Shown here piece by piece: positions 1 to 10,605 of a stretch of DNA of 64,000 nt. The DNA is from Janthinobacterium sp. GW456P (lineage in GTDB: Bacteria > Pseudomonadota > Gammaproteobacteria > Burkholderiales > Burkholderiaceae_D). The DNA is taken from contig NZ_NEHB01000029.1 of assembly GCF_002127655.1 (NCBI RefSeq), positions 26,470-90,469 of the forward strand. Direction: 5' to 3'. The notes under the pieces are model-generated. The model was not told the origin of the DNA, searched no databases, and saw only the letters and a list, made by a program, of their open reading frames with translations. Made by a program: the position numbers and the translations under genes. Every line of letters starts with the position of its first letter. Within the stretch, counting starts at the first letter, position 1.

Positions 1-860
<860 letters not shown>

Positions 861-971
861 GGACCGACTATACCGCGCGCCATCTGCCGGCGTGAACGAA
901 TGGTGCCGCGCTAGCTTATCCGGATTTTGCATATGCGGAGCGCTGGCGCGGACTGCGTGACCAGCGTTTGA

Positions 972-2276
972 CTAAGCCTGGTCCGGATCGAAATGCTTGC
1001 GCAAGCCTTGCCAGCATTCGAAATAATCGGGTTGCAGCAGGCCGCCGTCCAGCGCGAACGGCGTGGGCTTGAGGATGGTGCGCGTCTCGAACATGAAGGC
1101 CATCGTGTCGGCCACCTTCGCGGGCGTGGACGTGTCGCTATGCGAGGCTTTTTCGAAGGTCTGCGCATCGGGGCCGTGGCCGGACATGCAATTGTGCAGG
1201 CTGGCGCCGCCCGGCACGAAACCGGCCGCCTTGGCGTCGTACACGCCGTGGATCAAGCCCATGAATTCGCTGGCCACGTTGCGGTGGAACCAGGGCGGCC
1301 GGAACGTGTGTTCGGCAGCCAGCCAGCGGGGCGGGAAAATGGCGAAGTCGATGGCGCCGAACAGCGGATTTTCGCTCGGCGCCTGCAGCACGAGGAAGAT
1401 CGACGGGTCCGGATGGTCGTAGCTGATCGAGCCGATGACATTAAAGCGGCGCAAATCGTATTTGTACGGCGCGTAATTGCCATGCCAGGCCACCACGTCC
1501 AGCGGCGAATGGTCGAGGGTGGTGCGCCACAGATGACCGCCGAACTTGGCCAGCAGTTCGCAATCGCCCTCGATATCCTCGTAGGCCGCGTGCGGCGTGA
1601 GGAAATCGCGGCTGTTGGCCAGGCCATTCGAACCGATGGGCCCCATGTCGGGCAGGCGGAATGCCGTGCCGAAGTTTTCGCAGACATAGCCGCGCGCCTT
1701 GCCGTCCGGCAGGGTGACGCGGAAGCGCACGCCGCGGGGAATCACGGCGATTTCCTGCGGCTCGAGCTCGACCAGCCCCAGTTCCGTGGCAATGGCCAGC
1801 CGCCCTTCCTGCGGCACGACCAGCAATTCGCCGTCGGCCGAATAAAAGAAGCGCTGCATGGAGCGGTTGGCCGCATACACGTGGATGGCGCAGCCGCTCA
1901 TCGCTTCGGCGCTGCCGTTTCCCGCCATCGTTTGCCAGCCGTCGATGAAGTCCACCGGCGTGCCGGCATCGGGCAGCGGCAGCGGGTCCCAGCGCAGCTG
2001 GTTCGGCGGCGTGGGCGGCATGGCGTGGAAATCGCTGACGATGCGGGTGTTTTCAGCAAGGGTAAACGGTGGATGCTGGCTGGCGGGACGGATGCGGTAC
2101 AGCCAGGAGCGGCGGTTCTGCGCGCGCGGCGCCGTGAAGGCCGTGCCCGACAGCTGCTCCGCGTACAGGCCCAGGGGCGAGCGCTGCGGCGAATTCTGCC
2201 CTTGCGGCAAGGCGCCGGCGATGGCTTCCGTGGCAAATTCGTTGCCGAAGCCGCTTTGGTAGCCGGCGCCTATCAT
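972..2276 (-). CDS. hmgA: homogentisate 1,2-dioxygenase
   Basis: Opens the ring of homogentisate (2,5-dihydroxyphenylacetate) to maleylacetoacetate using non-haem Fe(II) and O2. The 434-aa length is normal for the family. The N-terminus YQSGFGNEF and the C-terminal region with WFHRNVASE and [14 protein letters not shown] carry the expected iron ligands, two His and one Glu. An open frame extends upstream to 2609, but the ATG at 2276 gives the family-standard N-terminus and overlaps the stop of the preceding small gene by four bases (ATGA), which indicates translational coupling. Genes for maleylacetoacetate isomerase and fumarylacetoacetase are not in the window and must lie elsewhere. Last gene of a four-gene minus-strand operon. 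Confidence 0.97.
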   Translation of the reverse strand: MIGAGYQSGFGNEFATEAIAGALPQGQNSPQRSPLGLYAEQLSGTAFTAPRAQNRRSWLYRIRPASQHPPFTLAENTRIVSDFHAMPPTPPNQLRWDPLPLPDAGTPVDFIDGWQTMAGNGSAEAMSGCAIHVYAANRSMQRFFYSADGELLVVPQEGRLAIATELGLVELEPQEIAVIPRGVRFRVTLPDGKARGYVCENFGTAFRLPDMGPIGSNGLANSRDFLTPHAAYEDIEGDCELLAKFGGHLWRTTLDHSPLDVVAWHGNYAPYKYDLRRFNVIGSISYDHPDPSIFLVLQAPSENPLFGAIDFAIFPPRWLAAEHTFRPPWFHRNVASEFMGLIHGVYDAKAAGFVPGGASLHNCMSGHGPDAQTFEKASHSDTSTPAKVADTMAFMFETRTILKPTPFALDGGLLQPDYFECWQGLRKHFDPDQA

Positions 2277-2458
2277 GCGTTCTCCGCCAGGCCGTCGGCC
2301 GCGTCGCGCAGCAAGCCCTGCACCACGTCGGCCTTGCCGATGGCGCCCATGGCCAGCAAGGCGAAGCGGGCCAGGAACAAGGGCGAGCGCTGTTCGCCCA
2401 GGCCGCCCATGGTGTGGCACAGCTCGGTATAAAGATTGTCCAGTTCGATGTCGGTCAT
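2273..2458 (-). CDS. mhaB: small coupling protein of an aromatic hydroxylase (DUF2783-like, MhaB-like)
   Basis: A 61-residue protein starting [10 protein letters not shown] and containing a central [18 protein letters not shown] stretch. It lies between the large flavin hydroxylase gene (12 bp upstream) and hmgA (4-bp overlap). In Pseudomonas putida U the 3-hydroxyphenylacetate 6-hydroxylase is described as a two-component enzyme, a flavoprotein of about 63 kDa (MhaA) plus a coupling protein of about 6 kDa (MhaB). Size, order and the link to homogentisate all agree here. The protein has no catalytic motif of its own, and it also looks like DUF2783. The gene is supported by tight operon spacing on both sides. 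The symbol is by context and size, not by alignment. Confidence 0.7.
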   Translation of the reverse strand: MTDIELDNLYTELCHTMGGLGEQRSPLFLARFALLAMGAIGKADVVQGLLRDAADGLAENA

Positions 2459-2470
2459 ATTCTCTCCTTG

Positions 2471-4150
2471 TTACTGTGATTGGACGATGCCGGCTTGCGC
2501 CAACGCTGCCGCCACCTGCCCCGCCCGCACTTGCCGCCAGCGGCCCAGCACGTGGCCATCCGGACGCACGAGATAAAACGTGCCTGGCTGCGCGTCGAAC
2601 AGCGAGCATACCTGCGCCGTGTGGTCCCAGGCGCTCCCTTGCGCGCCGCTGCGGGAAATCGCCACGGTGCTCAAGGGCAAGGTGTCGCCCAGCGCCAGCA
2701 GTTCCGCGGGCACGGCGCCATCCTCGCTGAAGTACAGCCCCGTGAAATGGCTATCGTCGCGCTTGAGCAAATCGGTAATATACCGCGCTTTTTGCGCGCC
2801 GTCGTGCGCCAGCGCCAGCGGACATTCGGGCAAGACCGTGCCGGGCGCGGGACCGGCGGCGAACGTGTCGCCATCGGCCGCATTCAAGGCCGACTGGGCA
2901 TACGCGATGGCGCTGGTCTGGCGCGGGTTGATCAGCGAGCGCACATGCGCATGCTTGCCTGCCAGGCCCAGCACGGCCGTGCGCATCAGCTCGAAGGCGA
3001 ACGTGGGCGGCGCCATGAATTCCGTGCTTTTCGTGCCGTGACGCAGGTTTTCACGGGCGGCGAACACGCGCTCGTCCGAATAGCTGTCGAGCAAGGCATG
3101 CGGCGCCTGCCCCTTGACGACATAGGCGAGCTTCCAGGCCAGATTGTCGGCGTCGTCGATGCCGGAATTGGCCCCGCGCACGCCGAAGATGGGCACCAGG
3201 TGGGCCGCATCGCCGGCGAACAGCACGCGGCCATGCCGGTATTTGTCCAGGGTCAGGGCATTCGCTTTATAAATGGTGATCCACACGGGATGCCAGGGGG
3301 CCGTTTCCCCCATCATGGCCAGCAGGCTGTCGACGCGCGGCGCCACGTTTTCCAGCAGCACGGCCGATTGCGCATCCTCGTCGTCGCGCAACTGGTAATC
3401 GATGCGCCAGATATCGTCGGGCTGCTTGTGCACCAGCACGGTCGAACCCGGGTTCGACGGCGGGTCAAAATACGCAAGGCGCTCCGTCGGGCGCTCGCTC
3501 TTCAGGTGGATGTCGACGATCACATAGCGCCCTTCATAGCTGGTGCCCTGCAATTTCAAGCCCAGCGCCTCGCGCACGGCGCTGCGCCCGCCATCGGCCG
3601 CCACCAGCCAGTCCGTGTCGATCCGGTAAGTGTCATCCGGCGTGGCCACCGTGACGGTGGCGCCGTCGGCGCGCTGCTGCACGCCCGTGACCCGGGTTTG
3701 CCAGCGGATATCGATCAGTTCCAGCAGGCGTTCGGCCGCATCGAGCAGGAATTGCTCGATATGGTATTGCGCCAGGTTGACCATGGGCGGCAGCTTCTGC
3801 TTGGCATCCTGCGGCATCGTGAAGTGCAGTACTTCCTCGTCGCGGTAAAAGCTGCGTCCGCCCGCCCACGGCAAGCCTTTGCTGATAAAACCGTCGAGCG
3901 CGCCCAGGCGTTCGATGATTTCCAGGCTGCGCCGCGAGATGCAGATGGCGCGGCTGCCCGTGCAGACGCCATCGTCCGCCTCGACCAGCACGGAGCGCAC
4001 GCCGTGGCGCGCCAGGCCCAGCGCCGTTGCCAGGCCCACGGGGCCGCCGCCGACGATCAGGACGGGCACATGCTGCGTGCCGGCGCCAACAGCCTTGCCG
4101 GGCGGATACACCTTCGGCACATGGGGATAAGGGTGAAACGTGTCGCGCAT
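2471..4150 (-). CDS. mhaA: FAD-dependent aromatic hydroxylase, large subunit (MhaA-like, MhpA/phenol-hydroxylase family)
   Basis: 559 aa. The FAD-binding Rossmann motif [16 protein letters not shown] is near residue 31. The second FAD signature [20 protein letters not shown] lies about residue 285. The C-terminal 150 residues resemble the thioredoxin-like domain of phenol hydroxylases. It is expected to use NAD(P)H and O2 to add a hydroxyl group to a phenolic acid. Because hmgA follows, the product is most likely homogentisate, which makes 3-hydroxyphenylacetate the best substrate guess; 4-hydroxyphenylacetate 1-hydroxylation is an alternative. A good ribosome site (AAAGGA) precedes the ATG at 4150. 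It lies 12 bp after the permease gene and 12 bp before the small coupling-protein gene. Confidence 0.8.
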   Translation of the reverse strand: MRDTFHPYPHVPKVYPPGKAVGAGTQHVPVLIVGGGPVGLATALGLARHGVRSVLVEADDGVCTGSRAICISRRSLEIIERLGALDGFISKGLPWAGGRSFYRDEEVLHFTMPQDAKQKLPPMVNLAQYHIEQFLLDAAERLLELIDIRWQTRVTGVQQRADGATVTVATPDDTYRIDTDWLVAADGGRSAVREALGLKLQGTSYEGRYVIVDIHLKSERPTERLAYFDPPSNPGSTVLVHKQPDDIWRIDYQLRDDEDAQSAVLLENVAPRVDSLLAMMGETAPWHPVWITIYKANALTLDKYRHGRVLFAGDAAHLVPIFGVRGANSGIDDADNLAWKLAYVVKGQAPHALLDSYSDERVFAARENLRHGTKSTEFMAPPTFAFELMRTAVLGLAGKHAHVRSLINPRQTSAIAYAQSALNAADGDTFAAGPAPGTVLPECPLALAHDGAQKARYITDLLKRDDSHFTGLYFSEDGAVPAELLALGDTLPLSTVAISRSGAQGSAWDHTAQVCSLFDAQPGTFYLVRPDGHVLGRWRQVRAGQVAAALAQAGIVQSQ

Positions 4151-4162
4151 GATGGTGTCCTT

Positions 4163-5539
4163 TCAAGAATGTGTTTTGCCGCCGCGCGCGATGGGCAGGG
4201 TCAGCACGATGGCCGCGCCGGCCACCAGCAGCACGCTCGCGTACAGCAAGCCCGTGGCAAAGCTGTGCGTGAAATCCTTCAGCCAGCCCACGACGACGGG
4301 GTTCAGGGCCGAGCCGATATTGCCCGTGGCATTGATGACGGCGATGCCGATGGCGCGCGCCCCCAGGCTCAGGGCCCGGTCCGGCGTGGTCCAGAAGACG
4401 GACATGGCCGTGTAGGCGCCCGTCGAAGCCATGCACACGCCCAGCAGTTGCAGCACGGGGTTGCCCGAGTACGCGGTCAACAGCCAGCCGCCGGCCGACA
4501 GCAGCATGGGCCAGACGATATGCCAGCGGCGCTCCTGCAGGCGGTCCGAGCGGCGGCCCCAGACGATCATGCCGATGACGGTGCACACCTGCGGTATCGC
4601 CGCCAGCAGACCGATTTGCGTGTTACTGGCGTTGCCACTAAAACTTTTCACGATCAGCGGCGTCCACACGGCCACCATCGCCAGGGTGTTGACCAGGCAG
4701 AAATAGGCGATGCCGAATTTCAATACCGTGGGCGACAGCATTTCCGCCAGCACCGAGGTTTTCTGTTGCTGCCCGATGTGCACTACGGCCGGCTTGTGCT
4801 CGGCCGCCAGCATGCGCGCCAGCACCTGCTGTTCCAGCTTGCCCAGCCAGTTTGCCTTGTTGGGCGAGTCATCGAGGTAGCCATACACCGCCAGGCCCAG
4901 CAGCACGGACGGCATGCCTTCGAGCAAGAACAGCCATTGCCAGCCCGTCAGGCCCCATTGGCCGTCCAGTCCCAGGATCAGGCCCGACAGGGCCGAACCG
5001 ATGGCGGCCGTGACGGGCATGGCGATCATGAACAGGGCATTGGCGCGTGCCCGGTAGGCGCTGGGAAACCAGTACGTCAGGTACAGCAGCATGCCGGGCA
5101 GGAAGCCCGCCTCCGTCACGCCCACTAAAAAGCGCAGCGCATACAGGCTGGCCGGACCGCTGGCGAACAGGGTCGCCGTCGAGGCCAGGCCCCACGCGAT
5201 CATCATGCTGCCGATCCACTTGCGCGCGCCGATGCGCGCCAGCACGATATTGCTGGGGATGCTGCAAGCGATATAGGCGATGTAGAACAGCGTGGTGGCA
5301 AAGCCGAACTGGGTGCCGGACAGGCCCAGGTCTTGCATCATGGTCAGGCCGGCAAAGCCGATGTTGATGCGGTCAAGAAAGGAAAACACGAACAGCAGGA
5401 ATAGAAAACCCAGCAGGTGGCGCGATACCTTGCGCATCACCTGCTGTTCCAGCTGATGGGTGGCCGCGTCGGGGACGGGCGCGGAACTAAGGGGCGTAGC
5501 GGGGGTGGCCGCTTGGGCGATGGTCATGCTGGTCTCCAT
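4163..5539 (-). CDS. MFS permease, anion:cation symporter type (probable aromatic-acid uptake)
   Basis: 458 aa with about 12 hydrophobic segments and the family loop GRRSDRLQERR in the middle. The N-terminal signature FLFLLFVFSFLDRINIGFA is typical of ACS-family carriers of aromatic and organic acids such as 4-hydroxyphenylacetate or phthalate permeases. The open frame reaches 5671, but the ATG at 5539 is preceded by a purine-rich AAGGGGAGGG; a second ATG at 5526 with GGAGA is also possible. It is the first gene of the hydroxylase-hmgA operon, so it probably imports the hydroxylated phenylacetate, the role described for MhaC in Pseudomonas putida. Transported substrate is inferred from context. 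Confidence 0.85.
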   Translation of the reverse strand: METSMTIAQAATPATPLSSAPVPDAATHQLEQQVMRKVSRHLLGFLFLLFVFSFLDRINIGFAGLTMMQDLGLSGTQFGFATTLFYIAYIACSIPSNIVLARIGARKWIGSMMIAWGLASTATLFASGPASLYALRFLVGVTEAGFLPGMLLYLTYWFPSAYRARANALFMIAMPVTAAIGSALSGLILGLDGQWGLTGWQWLFLLEGMPSVLLGLAVYGYLDDSPNKANWLGKLEQQVLARMLAAEHKPAVVHIGQQQKTSVLAEMLSPTVLKFGIAYFCLVNTLAMVAVWTPLIVKSFSGNASNTQIGLLAAIPQVCTVIGMIVWGRRSDRLQERRWHIVWPMLLSAGGWLLTAYSGNPVLQLLGVCMASTGAYTAMSVFWTTPDRALSLGARAIGIAVINATGNIGSALNPVVVGWLKDFTHSFATGLLYASVLLVAGAAIVLTLPIARGGKTHS

Positions 5540-5631
5540 AAAGTGTCGCCCTCCCCTTGTGGTTTTTATTGGGTGAGAGCGGCCGGATGCTCCGGCTTGA
5601 AACACAGTATGCAGACGACGATGCCGGCGGC

Positions 5632-5650
5632 TGTCCCCATTTTGGGGACA
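5632..5650. repeat. perfect inverted repeat TGTCCCC-N5-GGGGACA
   Basis: Seven-base arms around ATTTT, in the 162-bp gap between the LuxR-type regulator and the permease operon, about 95 bp before the permease start. It has no following T-run, so an operator or a dispersed palindromic element fits better than an intrinsic terminator. A LuxR-type dimer site would have this kind of symmetry. Confidence 0.5.
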
Positions 5651-5701
5651 TTTCAGGGGCAAAACCGTCAAAAAGGCGGAGCCGTCCCTACGTCCAAGGG
5701 A

Positions 5702-6520
5702 CTAGACAGGCGCCGGCCCCATGCACAGCGCAAACAGCTGGCGCTGGCTGGAAATGCCCAGGCGCTTGTAGGCGCGTTTCTGGTACGTCGTCACGCTGGA
5801 CGGTTGCACGCCCATGATGTCGGCGATCTCGGCGGCCGTGAGGCCTTCGAGCACGCAGCGCAGCACGTCCAGTTCGCGCTTGCTCAGGGCGGGACAATGT
5901 TGGCGCAACCTTGCCAGCATCATCGGCGCGACGCCTTGCGCGGCCTGGCCATTCAAGCTGTAGTGATGCTTGACGGCATGGGCGAACAGCGGCGACAGGG
6001 TCTCGATGCCCGCCACTTCGCCGGGCAGGAACTGCCCCTGGCTGCTGTCGCGGTAGAAATTGACGGACAGCCAGATATCGCCGGCCGGCTGCAGCAGCAG
6101 CGATAGCCGGTCCGAGACATTCGGTTTCTGATAGCAGGCAGCGCGGTAGCCGGGGTGGTCGATCTCGTCGCTGGCTTGCTGGTGCAGCACGATGGAGGGA
6201 TCGATCTTCCGCCCCGGCGCCGGCGCGATCACGCGCTGGTTGCCATCGAGCGCATAGTAGTGGCGCGCGTAGCTGTCCGCGATATCTTGCAGGAAGCGTC
6301 CGCCGCGCCGGTCGGCCACAGCCACCGTCCGGGGGCGGTTGCCGAATTCATAGGCAAAGATCGTGCACTGGGCAATGGGCGCGACCGTGCTGACCGTCTT
6401 CAGGATGGCCCCGGCGACGGCATTCACGTCGGCATGGCCGATGGCAGCCATCAGCTCCAGGGTACGCCCGAAGTCCAGCTGCCCTTCCGCCTGCCGCCGC
6501 TCCACGCGCCAGTAACGCAT
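5702..6520 (-). CDS. LuxR-family transcriptional regulator
   Basis: 272 aa. The C-terminal 65 residues form a LuxR/NarL winged HTH, with LSKRELDVLRCVLEGLTAAEI followed by the recognition-helix region VQPSSVTTYQKRAYKRLGI. The N-terminal 200 residues match neither a receiver domain (no phospho-Asp pocket) nor a clear acyl-homoserine-lactone pocket, so the signal is unknown. It begins 10 bp after msrA on the same strand and lies upstream of the aromatic permease operon, with a 19-bp palindrome in the gap. Regulation of that operon is plausible but untested. The N-terminus could be a diverged GAF-like sensor. Confidence 0.85.
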   Translation of the reverse strand: MRYWRVERRQAEGQLDFGRTLELMAAIGHADVNAVAGAILKTVSTVAPIAQCTIFAYEFGNRPRTVAVADRRGGRFLQDIADSYARHYYALDGNQRVIAPAPGRKIDPSIVLHQQASDEIDHPGYRAACYQKPNVSDRLSLLLQPAGDIWLSVNFYRDSSQGQFLPGEVAGIETLSPLFAHAVKHHYSLNGQAAQGVAPMMLARLRQHCPALSKRELDVLRCVLEGLTAAEIADIMGVQPSSVTTYQKRAYKRLGISSQRQLFALCMGPAPV

Positions 6521-6530
6521 GCCGAGCTCT

Positions 6531-7040
6531 TTACTGCGCGCGCTGCGGCAAGACCCAGTCCGGCCGGATGTAATGGCAGGTGTAGCCGTGCGGCAAGCGC
6601 TGCAGATAATCCTGGTGCTCCGGCTCCGCTTCCCAGAACGGGCCGGCCGGAGCCACTTCCGTCACCACCTTGCCGGGCCACAGGCCGGACGCGTCGACGT
6701 CGCGGATGGTCTCTTCGGCCACGCGCTTTTGCGCGTCGTTCGTGTAGAAGATGGCCGAACGGTAGCTCGTGCCGCGGTCGTTGCCCTGGCGGTTTTCCGT
6801 GCTGGGATCGTGGATCTGGAAGAAGAATTCCAGGATCTTGCGGTAGCTGATGACCTTTGGGTCGAAGATGATCTCGATCGCTTCCGCATGCGTGCCGTGG
6901 TTGCGGTAGGTGGCGTTGGCCACGTCGCCGCCGCTGTAGCCCACGCGCGTGGCGAGCACGCCCGGATAGCGGCGCAGCAGGTCTTGCACGCCCCAGAAGC
7001 AGCCGCCGGCCAGGATCGCGGTTTCATTGTCTTGTGCCAT
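6531..7040 (-). CDS. msrA: peptide-methionine (S)-S-oxide reductase
   Basis: 169 aa, normal for MsrA. It reduces methionine-S-sulfoxide in oxidised proteins in the cytoplasm, using thioredoxin. The catalytic motif GGCFWG is at residues 12-17, followed by RVGYSGG, the [10 protein letters not shown] region and the conserved [20 protein letters not shown] block, so the domain is complete. There is no MsrB fusion. A GGGAAAG ribosome site precedes the ATG. It lies 34 bp from the MBL gene upstream and 10 bp from the LuxR regulator downstream, so all three may share a transcript. Confidence 0.97.
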   Translation of the reverse strand: MAQDNETAILAGGCFWGVQDLLRRYPGVLATRVGYSGGDVANATYRNHGTHAEAIEIIFDPKVISYRKILEFFFQIHDPSTENRQGNDRGTSYRSAIFYTNDAQKRVAEETIRDVDASGLWPGKVVTEVAPAGPFWEAEPEHQDYLQRLPHGYTCHYIRPDWVLPQRAQ

Positions 7041-7074
7041 GGTGTCTTTCCCGTTCTAGTCAGAAGCCACCATC

Positions 7075-8442
7075 TTACCGCGTCGCGCCAATTCCTTCAG
7101 GGCGCGCCCGCAGGCGCTTGAGTTGCGCCGCCTGGTAGGCGCCGATGGCGTCGTTGAACAGGCAGCGGATCAGCGGGTCGTCGACGATGTCGGCCTCCTC
7201 CAGTGCGGCCCGCGTGGCCGCATCGAAAGGTCCATCGTTGATGCGCATGTACATCGACGTCAGCGATTCGCCCAGCACCAGCGCCGCATGGCATTTCACC
7301 AGCGGCACTTCCGTCGTCCAGCCGGGCGCCTCGCCGGTGGCGGGCACGAGGTCGATCAAGTCGCCCTGCGTGCGGTAATGCAGGACCGTGGCGGCGCCGT
7401 CATGGCCGTACAGCGACAAGCGCCACAGGCGCGGTTGCTGGAAGTAGCTGTCATCGGGCAGCTCCATGTCGCGGTAGCGTTCAAGTAAACCGTTCTGGCA
7501 GAAATCAAGCACCAGCGCCGTATCGGCGGCGTTCAAGGGGGCGAAACGCCGGGCGATGTCCGCCGTGGCGGGCGCAAGCGCCTCGGGGCGGTAGTCGAAA
7601 TCCACGTCCTGCGGCCCCACAGGCAGTACCCAGGGCAAGGGGTCGGCGCTGCTCACGCCGTGGGCGTCGAGCAGCACGGCCGTCGACGGGTCGAGACGGA
7701 AAATATGCGTCCCGGGCAGCGCGGCGCCGATTTCATCGGCAAAGCGGCGGTAAGTAATCGGGAACATCGCGTGGTTGTACCACGACCAGTCTTCCTGCAC
7801 GAACTGGCAGGAACTGGGCACGAGGTAACGGGGCGCCAGCGCGCGCAGCTGCGGCACCCAGTCGTCGGGAAGCTCGACCGGGCCCTGCGCCGCCAGCGAC
7901 GGCGCGATGACGGCGATCTCGCGCATGGTCTGGAACGGCCACAAGACCATGTCCCAGGGCGCGAACGCGGCCAGCTGTTCGAGCGTTTCGGGGCCGATCC
8001 ACGAATCGACGACGTTGAGCACATTCAAGCCGGCCGCGCGCACCTGGAACAGCGAGTCGACGTCGTCGTCCAGCGCCCGGCGCGGGATCACTTCGATGGC
8101 GCCCACCTGCACCGGCACGTCCACGTGCAGCCGCTCCACCTGCGTAAAACCGAGCGCGCGGATCATCGCGAACAGTTCGTCGAAGACGCAGTACAGATAG
8201 ATGGGCGTGGCGCGGTCGAGCACATCGAGGCTGTCGAGCGAGCAGTGGTCGTCGTGGAAGTGCGAAATGAAGACGGCATCCCAGCGCAGCCGGCGCACGG
8301 CATCGAGGTCGAAGCGCACGGAAGGAAAGGCGTGGCAGTTGCGGCTGAACGGATTTTCAACGATGGGGTCGAAGGCGATGGCCGTGCCTTCGCATTCGAA
8401 GACATAGCCGGCGTGCAGGATGCGGGAGATTTTCAGGGGCAT
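7075..8442 (-). CDS. MBL-fold metallo-hydrolase
   Basis: 455 aa from the ATG at 8442. Near residue 63 is the metal-binding motif HFHDDH, preceded by a DAVFIS beta strand, as in metallo-beta-lactamase fold hydrolases. The rest, about 350 residues, is longer than a minimal MBL domain and contains no other motif I recognise, so the substrate is unknown. An alternative GTG start at 8508 would add 22 residues; I preferred 8442 because the conserved beta strand begins right after it. It is not an RNase J or lactonase type that I can name. It follows hemB by 79 bp on the same strand. Confidence 0.8.
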   Translation of the reverse strand: MPLKISRILHAGYVFECEGTAIAFDPIVENPFSRNCHAFPSVRFDLDAVRRLRWDAVFISHFHDDHCSLDSLDVLDRATPIYLYCVFDELFAMIRALGFTQVERLHVDVPVQVGAIEVIPRRALDDDVDSLFQVRAAGLNVLNVVDSWIGPETLEQLAAFAPWDMVLWPFQTMREIAVIAPSLAAQGPVELPDDWVPQLRALAPRYLVPSSCQFVQEDWSWYNHAMFPITYRRFADEIGAALPGTHIFRLDPSTAVLLDAHGVSSADPLPWVLPVGPQDVDFDYRPEALAPATADIARRFAPLNAADTALVLDFCQNGLLERYRDMELPDDSYFQQPRLWRLSLYGHDGAATVLHYRTQGDLIDLVPATGEAPGWTTEVPLVKCHAALVLGESLTSMYMRINDGPFDAATRAALEEADIVDDPLIRCLFNDAIGAYQAAQLKRLRARPEGIGATR

Positions 8443-8521
8443 AAGAGACGACAAAGCGACAAATCGCGGCTTCGGATTGGGCAGCGCGCCATCATACTGG
8501 AACGCCACTGCCCTAACCGAC

Positions 8522-9496
8522 TTAATACGGATTATTCAGCACATCCATCGCGAAATACGTAAAAATCATGTCCGCGCCCGCGCGCTTGATGGCGCCCAGG
8601 GTTTCCTGCACCACGCGGCGCTCGTCGATGGCGCCCGCCTGGGCGGCGAACTTGATCATCGCGTATTCGCCGCTGACCTGGTAGGCGCCGATCGGCAGGC
8701 GCGTAACTTCGCGCAGGTCGCGGATGATGTCCAGATACGCCCCGGCCGGTTTCACCATCAGCGCGTCGGCGCCTTCGGCTTCGTCGATAAGAGATTCGCG
8801 CACCGCTTCGCGGCGGTTCATCGGGTCCATCTGGTAGGTCTTGCGGTCGCCCTTCAGGGTGCTGCCGGCCGCGTCGCGGAACGGGCCATACAGGCCGGAG
8901 GCGAACTTGGTCGAATAGGCCATCACGGGCGTGTCGTGGAAGCCGGCAGAGTCGAGCGCGCTGCGGATGGCCGCCACCTGGCCATCCATGGCGGCCGATG
9001 GCGCGATGATGTCGGCGCCCGCCTGGGCCGCGATGACGGCCTGCTTGCCCAGATTCAGCACCGTGCTGTCATTGTCGACCGTGTCGCCATGCAGGATGCC
9101 GCAATGGCCGTGGTCCGTGTATTCGCAGAAGCAAGTGTCGGACATGACCACCATTTCCGGCACGGCGTCCTTGATGATGCGCGACATGCGCGCCACCAGG
9201 CCGTCCGGGTTCAGGGTGTCCGTGCCGTGGCTGTCCTTGTGGTGCGAAATGCCGAAGGTCATGACGGAGCGCAGGCCGGCGCGCGCGTAGCGTTCGACTT
9301 CCTGCGCCAGCTTCGCTTCGGGAATGCGGCGCACGCCGGGCATGGACTTGATGTCGATGAAATCGCTGCTGCCTTCGTCGACGAAGATCGGCAGGACCAG
9401 GTCGCGCGGATTGATCTCGGTTTCGCGGAACAGCTCGCGCAGCTGCGGGGTCGCGCGCAGGCGGCGCATGCGCGAAGTGGGGAATTGTGCTGGCAT
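8522..9496 (-). CDS. hemB: delta-aminolevulinic acid dehydratase (porphobilinogen synthase)
   Basis: Condenses two 5-aminolevulinate molecules to porphobilinogen in tetrapyrrole synthesis. 324 aa, the standard length. The cysteine cluster [14 protein letters not shown] is the catalytic zinc site, so this is the zinc-dependent type. The Schiff-base lysines lie in [13 protein letters not shown] and [11 protein letters not shown]. The start [14 protein letters not shown] matches family N-termini. Haem demand fits the haem-rich context of the window (flavohaemoglobin, cytochrome c), but no direct link is visible. Confidence 0.98.
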   Translation of the reverse strand: MPAQFPTSRMRRLRATPQLRELFRETEINPRDLVLPIFVDEGSSDFIDIKSMPGVRRIPEAKLAQEVERYARAGLRSVMTFGISHHKDSHGTDTLNPDGLVARMSRIIKDAVPEMVVMSDTCFCEYTDHGHCGILHGDTVDNDSTVLNLGKQAVIAAQAGADIIAPSAAMDGQVAAIRSALDSAGFHDTPVMAYSTKFASGLYGPFRDAAGSTLKGDRKTYQMDPMNRREAVRESLIDEAEGADALMVKPAGAYLDIIRDLREVTRLPIGAYQVSGEYAMIKFAAQAGAIDERRVVQETLGAIKRAGADMIFTYFAMDVLNNPY

Positions 9497-9579
9497 GGGG
9501 TGACTGGCTTCAGGTTAAGAACGCCAGCAAGTATACGCCGATCGCGCCGCTTGCGCCGGGCAGCCCGGCAAAAAAGCCG

Positions 9580-9615
9580 CGCAGGTCAAAAAAAAACGCC
9601 CCGCGCCTTCATTGC
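9580..9615 (-). terminator. possible Rho-independent terminator after the DUF535 gene
   Basis: Reading the minus strand, the DUF535 gene ends in a GC-rich stretch followed at once by nine T residues (9596-9588) and then a second GC block with T6. The stem is short, CCGC pairing with GCGG at best, so only the T-run strongly supports termination. Confidence 0.4.
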
Positions 9616-10511
9616 GGCTGCAACAGGGCCGCCACTTGCCAGCGCATGTCCGCCGCCAGCTGCACCAGCATGGCGCCGCGGCGGCGCGCATCGGCGCGCT
9701 TTTTCGACGGCACCAGCTCCAGCTCCGGCATCCGGCAAGGGCCGCATGGCAGGCGGTAGTTGCCGTCGCTGGTGGGCAGCGCATGCAGTTCGCGCCACGC
9801 CAGGTCGTAGTCGCACGAGATGTGGCGGCGCCGGCGCCAGTTCAGCGCGATGCGGTTGGCGTTGCTGACCAGATCCAGGTGGACGCAGCCGAAAAAATCG
9901 CCCAGGTCGCGCAAGGCGGCCACCATCAGGTTCTTCGGCCGGCAGCCGTGCAGCGCCCGCGTAGCGTCCTTCACCGCCTGCGCGCCCGCCTGCGAGCGCA
10001 GTCCCTGCAAGGCGCCCAGCTGGATGACGGCGCCGCCGGGCTGGGGACAGAACAGGAAACTGGCCAGGTACAGCGATACGCCGTCGCGCGTCAGGCGCAG
10101 GCATAGGTCCCCCTCGCGGTGGCTGTCGTGGATGGCCGTCAGCTGCAGGCGGTAGGTGGCGCCATCCTTGCCCTCGATGGCGGCCAGCACCAGCGCGCGG
10201 CGCGCCGCGTATTCCACCAGCGGCCGCGCTCCCGCCTGCCACAGGAAGCGGTAATGCCCGCACAGCAGGTCCACCCTGGCCGCGCAGCCAAACTGGCGGC
10301 TGGCGTAGGGACGATAAATCTTGTACAGCAGGCTGGGATGGGCGTGCGCCAGCGCCGCCAGGCCAGGCGTGCCAGCGACAAAGGCTTGCCAGCGCGCGCG
10401 CTGCAGGGGAAAGACGATGGCGCCCAGCGCGGCCTTGATATGGTGGCCATGCTGGCGCAGTGCCGGCTGCTGCGGCGCGGCGTTGTCGCCGGTGGCGGTA
10501 AAAGTAGGCAT
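9609..10511 (-). CDS. VirK/YbjX family (DUF535) protein
   Basis: 300 aa. The pattern SLLYKIYRPYASRQF, then HYRFL, then EGDLCLRLTRDG and a C-terminal half with CRPKNLMVAALRDLG and FFGCVHLDLVSNANRIAL is characteristic of the DUF535/VirK family. The family is linked in enterobacteria to surface or antimicrobial-peptide resistance, but its biochemistry is unknown. There is no signal peptide or membrane segment. It stands alone between hemB and a two-component pair on the same strand, with about 100 bp either side. Assigned by motif recall; function remains open. Confidence 0.8.
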   Translation of the reverse strand: MPTFTATGDNAAPQQPALRQHGHHIKAALGAIVFPLQRARWQAFVAGTPGLAALAHAHPSLLYKIYRPYASRQFGCAARVDLLCGHYRFLWQAGARPLVEYAARRALVLAAIEGKDGATYRLQLTAIHDSHREGDLCLRLTRDGVSLYLASFLFCPQPGGAVIQLGALQGLRSQAGAQAVKDATRALHGCRPKNLMVAALRDLGDFFGCVHLDLVSNANRIALNWRRRRHISCDYDLAWRELHALPTSDGNYRLPCGPCRMPELELVPSKKRADARRRGAMLVQLAADMRWQVAALLQPQ

Positions 10512-10605
10512 GCGAACGGCTCTGGGACGGGTCTAAACAGGGCCGATGATAGGAGGAGGCTATAACAAAGGGGGTTACAAGTTGGTAATGTGCAGCCCTG
10601 CCACC

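Noticed and set aside
2480..5128. 882-aa plus-strand open frame
   Set aside because: Antisense to the hydroxylase and permease genes, low-complexity HQRA composition, no domain.
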